DNA of 64,000 nucleotides, taken from NCBI RefSeq assembly GCF_003953935.1, contig NZ_RXLQ01000008.1, positions 124,001 through 188,000 on the forward strand, given 5' to 3'. A program made the translations under genes and the position numbers. The notes under the pieces are model-generated. The model was not told the DNA's origin, ran no database searches, and worked only from the letters and a program-made list of their open reading frames with translations. Position 1 is the stretch's first letter; each line of letters starts with the position of its first letter. Of the stretch, positions 1-6,850 are shown in pieces. The stretch comes from Massilia atriviolacea. Its GTDB lineage: Bacteria > Pseudomonadota > Gammaproteobacteria > Burkholderiales > Burkholderiaceae_D.

Positions 1-93
1 TCGCATGAGTGAACGGGGGGCTGGTCGAAGCTGCGATGATTGCGTATTCTCTCCATCATGTCAAAATCAGTTGAACGAAACGGGAGAATCAGG

Positions 94-699
94 ATGCAGA
101 CACCGCTGGCGCAGGACGACACCCCGCGCGCATTTGCCTCGCAAGCCGCCTGGGCGCAGTGGCTGGCCGAACACCACGCCGGCTCGCGCGGCCTGTGGCT
201 GCGGCATGCGAAGAAAGGCGCGCCCGAGCCCAGCGTGTCCTACCAGGAGGCGCTGGAAGTGGCGCTGTGTTTCGGCTGGATCGACGGCCAGAAGAAGGCC
301 CATGACCAGCACTACTGGCTGCAACGCTGGACCCCGCGTTCCGCGCGCAGCATCTGGTCGCAGGTAAACCGCGACAAGGCGTTGCGCTACATCGCCGAGG
401 GCAAGATGCAGGCGGCCGGCCTGGCCGAAGTCGAACGCGCGCGACAGGATGGCCGCTGGGACGCCGCCTACGCGCCGGCCAGCTCCGCCCAGATACCGCC
501 CGAGCTGGAGGCCGCCTTCGACCTGCACCCCGGCGCGCGCGAATTCTTCGCCACCCTCAATTCGCAGAACCGCTACGCCATGCTGTTTCGCATCCAGACC
601 GCCAAAAAGCCCGAAACGCGCGCGCGCCACGTGGCCAATTTCGCGGCCATGCTGGCGCGCGGCGAGATGCTGCATCCGCCGATGGCCAAGAAGTCCTGA
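94..699 (+). CDS. YdeI/OmpD-associated (OmdA) family protein
   Basis: The product is a 201-residue soluble protein. It shows the family's N-terminal block with the paired motifs WLRHAKKG and CFGWIDGQKK, followed by QRWTPRSARSIWS, and ends in the helical C-terminal region (IPPELEAAFDLHPGAREFF, then a Lys/Arg-rich helix) typical of YdeI/OmdA proteins. The family has been linked to bacteriocin protection and to the outer membrane porin OmpD, but its biochemical role is unknown. The ATG at 94 is chosen because GGGAG lies 7 nt upstream; an in-frame ATG at 58 has no good ribosome binding site. It stands alone on the plus strand, converging with the FHA gene only 7 bp away. The family call is firm and the function is open. 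Confidence 0.8.
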   Translation: MQTPLAQDDTPRAFASQAAWAQWLAEHHAGSRGLWLRHAKKGAPEPSVSYQEALEVALCFGWIDGQKKAHDQHYWLQRWTPRSARSIWSQVNRDKALRYIAEGKMQAAGLAEVERARQDGRWDAAYAPASSAQIPPELEAAFDLHPGAREFFATLNSQNRYAMLFRIQTAKKPETRARHVANFAAMLARGEMLHPPMAKKS

Positions 700-706
700 G
701 GCGCCA

Positions 707-1681
707 TCAATCCTCGTCGTCGGCGCCGTCGCCCTTGATCTTTTTTGCGCGCTGCGCGTCGAGCCTGGCCTTCATGGCGCCGACGTCGCTCATGAATTCG
801 TCGACGCTGTGGTCGGGACTGATGCGGGTCGACGGCGGCATCAGCACCGACATGAACAATTCGTCGGCCACGCGGCCGTAGCGCAGCTGGTTGCTGATCA
901 GGACCAGGCCCGAGCCGATCATGGCCATGATCAGGCAGGCCAGGGTGAAGCGCCGCGACTGGTGCGGCTTGACCGTTCCCAGGTGAAAGAAGATCACGCC
1001 GGCCGCGATGGCGATCGCCACGTGCGCGCTGTAGGCGGTCAGCGCTTCGAGCGAAAAGGCGTAGGCGATGCTGCTGGCCACCAGTTTGTAGGCCAGCACC
1101 GCCGCCAGGCCGCAGCCGACAATGAACAGGTGGCGCCCCAGCCGCGCGTGGCGCCCGAACAGGCGGTTGGCGAAGGCCCAGGCGCCGCCCCACACCAGTC
1201 CCGCGCCGATCCCGAACGCCAGCGGCAGCAGGTAGCGGATCAGCTGGAAGGCCTGGGTGTCGGACAGCCAGGTGGTGATCAGCGCAAAGGCGCCGATCAG
1301 CAGCATGCCGACGATGCCGGGAATGGCGCCCTCCCAGCCGTGCATGGTGCGGTCGACCATCTCCGGCCCCACCGGAAAATCGGCCCCGCGCACGCGCAGG
1401 CTGGTGTGGCCGATGCGGATCACGGTGTCGCCGGTCATCACCAGGCTGGTCTTGCGCTTGCCCAGGTGGACCACGCCGTTCTTCGTGCCCAGGTCGCGCA
1501 GCACGGCCTGGCCGTCCTCGCCCGCTTCCAGCACCGCGTGGCGCGGCGCGGCGAAGGCGTCGTCGAGAATGAAGTCGTTGTCGTAGCCGCGCCCGAAGCG
1601 GATCGGGAGCGCGTCGACCTGGTGCCGGTGCAGCACGTCGCCATTGCGCGCCAGCGTTTCGATGAAGTAGGGCGCGTTCAT
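707..1681 (-). CDS. FHA domain membrane protein
   Basis: The 324-residue product starts with a forkhead-associated domain (about residues 25-100, with RFGRGYDNDF, an RHA motif and GTKNGV), which binds phosphothreonine peptides in known members. It continues with about six hydrophobic helices (roughly residues 115-275) and a charged C-terminal tail rich in Lys and Asp (AKKIKGDGADDED). The FHA domain should therefore be cytoplasmic and tethered to the inner membrane. Its ATG overlaps the TGA of the upstream protease gene by 4 bp (ATGA), which implies translational coupling. No Ser/Thr kinase or PP2C phosphatase lies nearby, so the phosphorylated partner is unknown. Confidence 0.8.
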   Translation of the reverse strand: MNAPYFIETLARNGDVLHRHQVDALPIRFGRGYDNDFILDDAFAAPRHAVLEAGEDGQAVLRDLGTKNGVVHLGKRKTSLVMTGDTVIRIGHTSLRVRGADFPVGPEMVDRTMHGWEGAIPGIVGMLLIGAFALITTWLSDTQAFQLIRYLLPLAFGIGAGLVWGGAWAFANRLFGRHARLGRHLFIVGCGLAAVLAYKLVASSIAYAFSLEALTAYSAHVAIAIAAGVIFFHLGTVKPHQSRRFTLACLIMAMIGSGLVLISNQLRYGRVADELFMSVLMPPSTRISPDHSVDEFMSDVGAMKARLDAQRAKKIKGDGADDED

Positions 1682-3114
1682 TTGGCGTTCCCGCGCGCCA
1701 GCGCTTCGAGGAAGGCGCGCGTGGTGCGCAGGCCGTTCTCGTACGAGACGCCCGACACGTCCAGCCGGCTTTGCAAGGTGGCGCGCGCATCGTCGGTGCT
1801 GGCCGTGAGCAGGGTAAAGTTATACAAGCCCGCGAACTTGCGGTAGGCGCGCACGCAGGTCACCGCGCGCAGCGGCAGCGACTTGGTCTTGACGAATTTT
1901 TCGGTGCACATCGGACCGGTCATGCGCGTGTCCTTGGCGCTGCCCAGGTTGTCGGTCTTGAACAGGGTCGACGCCAGCACGGCAAAGCGCACCGGGTCCA
2001 GGATGGCCGAGCGCACGTACTGGTGCGTCATCGACACGTGCCCGGTCTGCTGCGTGTCCGAGACAAAAATGGCCGACTCCATCGCGCAGGCCATGGTGTC
2101 GGCATTGAAGGTCGCTTCCGCCTTGACGTTCGAGCGTCCCCAGCAGCGTACCTGTTCCGACTCGCGCACCGGCACCTGGTACGGCCCCATGGTCTTGAGC
2201 GAGAGCGGCGCATCGAGCAGGCGGTCGATCATGGCGCGCTGGTGCGCCAGCAACTGCTCGCCGATCAGGGGATTGAAATCCTTGGGCGTGCTGGTCTGTT
2301 TCTTCACCTTGTTCAGCAATTCCTGGGCGTAGCGCACCGGCACCAGAAAGCTGATCAGTTCGCCGTCACGGCGCTTCGACACGTTGACGCCGGCCACGTC
2401 GCCGCCCACGGTCACGCTGGGTCCGCCGCTCATGCCCGAGTTGATCGGGCCGGTGAACATCAGCTGGTCGTAGAAGCTGCGCGAAATGATGCCGTTGTAG
2501 GAGCCTTCCGAAATGGCGAAGCCGAGGTCGAGAGGATTGCCCAGCGAATACAGATACTGGCCCTGGGTCAGCTTCGCCAGTTTCTCGGGGATATTAAAAA
2601 AACCGCTGCCGTTGCGGTTGATGCGCACCACGGCCAGGTCGTGCAGCACGTCCACGGCCAGCAGCTCGACCGGGCCGCTCTTGCCGTCGGTATCGATGTA
2701 TTCGGCGACGTAGACGTCCGGATCGATCGCCATCTGCGACACCACGTGATAATTGGTCAGCACCAGGTTGCTGGTGCCCACCATGAAGCCCGAGCCCACG
2801 GTCGACTGGCTGCGCCCGTTCTTGAGCAGCATGCGGATTTGCAACAGGTCGGCCTTGGCCGCGGAATACACTTTTTGCGCCGCCGAGGAGGGCGGCGGCA
2901 GGGCGGCATTGTCGTCGACCTCGGGGACTGCCGCAGGATCGGCCGGCGGCTGGGCGCCGGGCGGGATCACGGCCGGGGCAGTGGGCGGGACGACGGCGGG
3001 AATGGCAAGCGATGCGGGCGGACGGGCAGGCGCCGCAGGTTTGGCGGGCGGCGCCGCCGCGATGGCATGCGCCGCAAAGCAATAGGCGATGACTGCAGTA
3101 TTGACAAATTTCAT
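1678..3114 (-). CDS. Secreted trypsin-like serine protease (S1C/HtrA-like fold) with C-terminal extension
   Basis: The 478-residue precursor begins with a signal peptide (MKFVNTAVIAYCFAAHAIAA) and a Pro/Ala-rich linker (about residues 21-80). The protease domain carries the triad His123 (LTNYHVV), Asp159 (HDLAVVRI) and Ser229 (NSGMSGGP), the arrangement seen in DegP-type proteases. No PDZ domain is evident. About 230 C-terminal residues do not match a domain I know; they contain several cysteines (RCWGRS, MACAME, GPMCTEK, AVTCVRAY), as expected for a periplasmic disulfide-bonded domain. The ATG at 3114 has AAGG just upstream and starts exactly at the signal peptide; an earlier in-frame start at 3132 would spoil it. 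The gene is first in a two-gene unit with the FHA membrane protein. Confidence 0.8.
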   Translation of the reverse strand: MKFVNTAVIAYCFAAHAIAAAPPAKPAAPARPPASLAIPAVVPPTAPAVIPPGAQPPADPAAVPEVDDNAALPPPSSAAQKVYSAAKADLLQIRMLLKNGRSQSTVGSGFMVGTSNLVLTNYHVVSQMAIDPDVYVAEYIDTDGKSGPVELLAVDVLHDLAVVRINRNGSGFFNIPEKLAKLTQGQYLYSLGNPLDLGFAISEGSYNGIISRSFYDQLMFTGPINSGMSGGPSVTVGGDVAGVNVSKRRDGELISFLVPVRYAQELLNKVKKQTSTPKDFNPLIGEQLLAHQRAMIDRLLDAPLSLKTMGPYQVPVRESEQVRCWGRSNVKAEATFNADTMACAMESAIFVSDTQQTGHVSMTHQYVRSAILDPVRFAVLASTLFKTDNLGSAKDTRMTGPMCTEKFVKTKSLPLRAVTCVRAYRKFAGLYNFTLLTASTDDARATLQSRLDVSGVSYENGLRTTRAFLEALARGNAK

Positions 3115-3187
3115 GCAAACCTTCGGTGGCAAGAACGGTTTCCGCTATCTTGCCACCAGCTTAGCGCATTTGCGCGCTTTGCGGCTG

Positions 3188-3832
3188 CTACAGTTCGCCG
3201 TCCTGCGCGACCGGCTCGGCCAGCGGGGTCATCATGTGGCCGAGTTTGGCTTCCTTGGTGTTCAGGTAGCCGTTATTGAAGGCGTTGCGGTTCACCAGCA
3301 GGGGCACGCGCTCGCTGACCGTGACGCCGAGTTTTTCCATGGCGGCGATCTTGCGCGGGTTGTTGGTCATCAGGCGCAGGGAATGGATGCCGAAATGGGC
3401 CAGCATCGGCTGGCACAGCTCGTAATTGCGGGCGTCGGCGTGGAAGCCCAGGGCCAGGTTGGCCTCGACCGTATCGGCGCCGGCTTCCTGCAGGCGGTAG
3501 GCGCGCATCTTGTTGACCAGGCCGATGCCGCGCCCTTCCTGGCGCAGGTACAGCAGGATCCCGCGCCCTTCTTCGGCGATGCGCTTGAGTGCGCCTTCGA
3601 GCTGGGCGCCGCAGTCGCAGCGTTGCGAGAACAGCACGTCGCCGGTCAGGCATTCCGAATGGACGCGCGCCAGCACCGGTTCGCCGTCGCCGATGTCGCC
3701 CAGGGTCATCGCCAGGTGCTCCTTGCCCGTTGCGTGCTCGACAAAGGCGTGCAGCGTGAACTGCGCCCAGGGGGTGGGCAGCGCGCAGGAAGTGGTGTAA
3801 TCGAGCAGTTCTTCAGTGACTGGGGCGGGCAT
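3188..3832 (-). CDS. ribA: GTP cyclohydrolase II
   Basis: RibA opens the imidazole ring of GTP to give 2,5-diamino-6-ribosylamino-4(3H)-pyrimidinone 5'-phosphate, formate and pyrophosphate, the first step of riboflavin synthesis. The 214-residue protein has the zinc ligands Cys61, Cys72 and Cys74 (ECLTGDV...SQRCDCG), the substrate-binding motif LRQEGRGIGL, and the conserved MTNNPRK and later NAFN segments. Its length matches stand-alone RibA (E. coli 196 aa) and not the RibBA fusion. It is a single-gene unit, with no other riboflavin gene in the window. Confidence 0.95.
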   Translation of the reverse strand: MPAPVTEELLDYTTSCALPTPWAQFTLHAFVEHATGKEHLAMTLGDIGDGEPVLARVHSECLTGDVLFSQRCDCGAQLEGALKRIAEEGRGILLYLRQEGRGIGLVNKMRAYRLQEAGADTVEANLALGFHADARNYELCQPMLAHFGIHSLRLMTNNPRKIAAMEKLGVTVSERVPLLVNRNAFNNGYLNTKEAKLGHMMTPLAEPVAQDGEL

Positions 3833-3912
3833 GGCGTTGTTCTCAAATCTATTGCTGTAGCCGCAAGTGTAGCGGAAAACGGGTGGGGCCGTTGGGGGAG
3901 GGGCTCTAAACC

Positions 3913-3940
3913 CCGTTCCCGGGCCGGCGCCCGGGAACGG
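3913..3940 (-). terminator. Stem-loop after the pirin gene
   Basis: A perfect 11-bp stem (3913-3923 CCGTTCCCGGG with 3930-3940) and a 6-nt loop follow the pirin stop codon on the minus strand. There is only a weak T-rich tail, so it is a terminator candidate or a dispersed palindrome. Confidence 0.45.
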
Positions 3941-3956
3941 TCTTGAGCACCCTGAT

Positions 3957-4658
3957 TTAGTAAGGCAAATCGAACACCAGCACCTCGGCCGCCTCGGCGT
4001 TCTCGATCCTGACCGCGCTTTCCTGCGTCATTTTCAGGGCATCGCCGCCGTTCAGGCGCACGCCGTTGACCGTCAGCGCACCCCGGATCAGGTGCACATA
4101 CGCCGTGCGTCCCTCGGCCAGCTTGTGCTCGATCGCCTCGGCGCCGTTCAGGATCCCCGCATAGATCGCGGCATCCTGGTGAATCAGCACCGAACCCTGG
4201 CGGCCGTCGCTGGAGGCGATCAGGCGCAATTGCCCGATTTTGCTTTCCGGCGTGAAGTGCTTTTCCTCATAGCTCGGCGCAATGCCGGTGACGTTCGGCT
4301 GGATCCAGATCTGCAGGAAATGCACGGGTTCCGTCGCCGAGCCGTTGAACTCGCTGTGGCGCACGCCGCTGCCGGCGCTCATCCGCTGCACATCGCCGTA
4401 ATGCAGGACCGAGCCGGTGCCCATGCTGTCCTTGTGTTCGAGCGCCCCTTCCAGCACGTAGGAAATAATCTCCATATCGCGGTGGCCGTGGGTGCCGAAA
4501 CCTTGCGACGGCGCCACTTTGTCTTCGTTAATCACCAGCAGGGGACCGAAGCCCGTGTGTTTCGGATCGTGATAGTGACCGAAAGAAAACGTATGTTTCG
4601 ATTGCAGCCAGCCATGATTTGCATTGCCACGTTCTGCGCCTTGACGAATTTCCAACAT
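3957..4658 (-). CDS. yhaK: Pirin-family bicupin (YhaK-like)
   Basis: The 233-residue protein is a two-cupin pirin. It shows the family signature from SKHTFSFGHYHDPKH through GFGTHGHRDMEIISYVLEG, with metal-ligand candidates in GTHGHRD and RMSAGSGVRHSEFN. Length and position match E. coli YhaK, which is 233 aa and lies next to the LysR gene yhaJ, as here. Pirins of this type have been described as quercetin 2,3-dioxygenase-like and redox responsive; the physiological substrate is not known. The ATG at 4658 has GGAG 7 nt upstream, while an in-frame start at 4706 lacks one. The gene is divergent from the regulator at 4811 and probably controlled by it. Confidence 0.85.
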   Translation of the reverse strand: MLEIRQGAERGNANHGWLQSKHTFSFGHYHDPKHTGFGPLLVINEDKVAPSQGFGTHGHRDMEIISYVLEGALEHKDSMGTGSVLHYGDVQRMSAGSGVRHSEFNGSATEPVHFLQIWIQPNVTGIAPSYEEKHFTPESKIGQLRLIASSDGRQGSVLIHQDAAIYAGILNGAEAIEHKLAEGRTAYVHLIRGALTVNGVRLNGGDALKMTQESAVRIENAEAAEVLVFDLPY

Positions 4659-4700
4659 GATATGCTCCGTTTCTTTTAAGTTAATGTGCAATAATTTCGA

Positions 4701-4719
4701 ATCCACTTTCTCGGTGGAT
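4701..4719. promoter_or_regulatory. Palindrome between yhaK and the LysR gene
   Basis: ATCCAC (4701-4706) and GTGGAT (4714-4719) form a perfect inverted repeat with a 7-nt spacer in the divergent intergenic region. The position and 19-bp size suit a LysR-type operator, but its use by the neighbouring regulator is inference. Confidence 0.45.
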
Positions 4720-4810
4720 ATCTGTTTCGCTGCACCGATGAAGCTAGTGTACGCCGCGCCAGGCGAATCAAAAAACGGAAAGATTTGTCCGCTATGATCG
4801 AAAAATTCGA

Positions 4811-5746
4811 ATGTTAAAACTGAGCCTGGAAGCCCTGCTGATCATCGACGCCATCGACCGCCGCGGTTCCTTCTCCAAGGCGGGGCAGGAGTTGCACCGC
4901 GTGCCCTCGACCATTTCCTACACGGTCGGCAAGCTGGAAGACGACCTGGGCGTGCAGGTGTTCGAACGCAAGGGGCCGCGCATCCTGCTGACCCCGGCCG
5001 GACGCGAACTGCTGACCGAAGGGCGCTACCTGCTCAAGGCCGCGCACGACCTGGAACACCGGGTGCGCCGGGTGGCCTCCGGCTGGGAGACCGAACTGGG
5101 CATCGGCATCGATTCCATGTTTTCGGCGCAGGCGCTGAGCGGCGACATCCGCGCCTTCTATCAGGTGGCCGAGCAGACCCGCCTGCGCGTGGTGCAGGAA
5201 ACCCTGTCCGGCCCATGGGAAGCCTTGCTCGACCGCCGGGTCGACCTGCTGGTCGGCGTGGCCGGGGACGGCCCGGCCGGCGGCGGCTACGTGGCGCGCC
5301 CGATCGGGACCATGCTGTTCGTCTTCGCGGTCGCGCCGCAGCACCCGCTGGCCGGCCTGCCGGAGCCGCTCTCGCGCAACCAGCTGCAAAACCACCGCGC
5401 CATCGTGGTGGCCGACTCGGCCCGCAACATGCCGGCGCGCACGGTCGGCCTGCTGCTGGGCCAGGACGCGCTGACCGTGCCGACCATGCAAGCCAAGTTC
5501 GACCTGCAACTGGCCGGCCTCGGCTTCGGCTTCCTGCCCGAATCCTGCGCCCGCCCCGCCATCGAACGCGGCCTGCTGGTCGAAAAACAGGTCGAGGAAG
5601 TGCGCAGCGCCGAAACCTTTTATGTGGCCTGGCGCGTGGGCGAGGAGGGCGCCGCCCTGCGCTGGTGGCGCGAGCGCATGCAGCGCGCCGGCCTGTTCGC
5701 GCAACTGTCCGGTTTTCTGCCGGGCGTTTGCGCAACAGCGGCTTAG
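4811..5746 (+). CDS. yhaJ: LysR-family transcriptional regulator (YhaJ-like)
   Basis: The 311-residue protein has an N-terminal winged helix (about residues 1-65: LEALLIIDAIDRRGSF, then RVPSTISYTVGKLEDDLG) closely resembling E. coli YhaJ, followed by a LysR effector domain. The DAIDRRGSF and VPSxxSY pattern is characteristic of this subgroup. It is divergently oriented to the pirin gene, the same pairing as yhaJ-yhaK in E. coli, where YhaJ has been reported to respond to aromatic compounds. A possible -10 (TATGAT, 4793-4798) lies only 12 nt before the ATG and no clear ribosome binding site is present, so the mRNA may have a very short leader. Confidence 0.82.
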   Translation: MLKLSLEALLIIDAIDRRGSFSKAGQELHRVPSTISYTVGKLEDDLGVQVFERKGPRILLTPAGRELLTEGRYLLKAAHDLEHRVRRVASGWETELGIGIDSMFSAQALSGDIRAFYQVAEQTRLRVVQETLSGPWEALLDRRVDLLVGVAGDGPAGGGYVARPIGTMLFVFAVAPQHPLAGLPEPLSRNQLQNHRAIVVADSARNMPARTVGLLLGQDALTVPTMQAKFDLQLAGLGFGFLPESCARPAIERGLLVEKQVEEVRSAETFYVAWRVGEEGAALRWWRERMQRAGLFAQLSGFLPGVCATAA

Positions 5747-5823
5747 GACAGGGCGTATTTTTTCCGTGAATCACGATGGTTGTTGATCTAAACCTTGGTG
5801 GGACTGAATTACCCGGGGGTAAC

Positions 5824-6850
5824 ATGAAATTCATTGCCACCCAACCACTCGATCCCCATGAGCTGTTCGAGCCCGGCCCCCCTGCTTGTTTTCCGCGTCC
5901 TGGCCGACCGCCGCGGCCTGCCGTCGGGCTTGCTGATCGAGATCGGCGCGCGCAACGGCGACGCCAGCCCGGCGCCGTCCGTCGTGGCCGACCTGGGCGC
6001 CCTGTGCCGTGACTTTCCCTGCCTGTACCGCGCCGCCGCCGACCCGCAGTGGAAGGCGGCGCTGGCCGGCCACGGCTGGACCGAACTGGCCGAGCGCAGC
6101 CTGTTCCGCGCCGCCGAGCGCTTCACCAGCCTGCCGCTGCCGCCCGAGGCGCGCTGGATCGACGGCGACTGGTGCCTGGCCGCGCCGGCCAAGGTGCCGG
6201 CCAGCCAGGCCGCGCCGCGCACCTTTGCCCTGCAACTGGTGCAACTGGTCGCCGCCGACGCCGACACCCACGAGATCGAAGCGCTGCTGCGGCTCGACCC
6301 GACCATGTCCTACCAGCTGCTGCGCCTGGTCAATTCGCTCGGGATGGGCGCGGTGCGGCGCATCACCAGCTTCGGCCAGGCGCTCCTGATCCTCGGACGC
6401 CAGCAACTGCGGCGCTGGCTCAACCTGATGCTGTTCGCCGCCCGCCAGGGCGACATCCGCTCGCCCATGCTGCTGGCGCGCGTGGCGGTGCGCGCGCGCG
6501 CGCTGGAACTGCTGGCGCGCACGCGCGGCCTGGACAAGCTCACCCAGGAGCAAGCCTTCATGACCGGCATGTTCTCCCTGCTCGGCATCCTGTTCGGCAT
6601 GCCGCTCGCCAGCTTGCTGGCGCCGCTGTCGATCAGCGAGGCGGTGCAGGGCGCGCTGCTGCAGCACGACGGCGAACTGGGCGCGCTGCTGGAGCTGGTG
6701 GAACTGGCCGAACGGGGCGAGCCCGATGCGCTGGCGCCGCGCCTGGCGGCACTGCAGATTGCGCCGGCCGACTTCAACGGCGCCATCCTGGAAGCGCAGC
6801 GCTGGATGCTGGGGGCGCTGCGCGACAGCGGCGCGAGCGGCCATGGCTGA
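5824..6850 (+). CDS. HDOD-domain signalling protein with apparent frameshift near the start
   Basis: The main reading frame, open from 5834, encodes an HDOD domain (about residues 130-330, including DPTMSYQLLRLVNS and GRQQLRRWLNLMLF), a non-catalytic relative of HD phosphohydrolases that often pairs with cyclic-di-GMP proteins. In that frame the only starts are TTG 5834 and ATG 5858, and neither has a ribosome binding site. In the +1-shifted frame an ATG at 5824 follows GGGGG closely and encodes MKFIATQPLDPHELFEPGP. The two frames join if one base of the C6 run at 5877-5882 is removed, giving a continuous HELFEPGPLLVFRV. The end overlaps the next gene by 8 bp, so the two are coupled. A sequencing error, a real mutation or slippage are all possible. 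Confidence 0.75.

Noticed and set aside
3188..3832. RibBA bifunctional enzyme
   Set aside because: Length of 214 residues leaves no room for the DHBP synthase domain.
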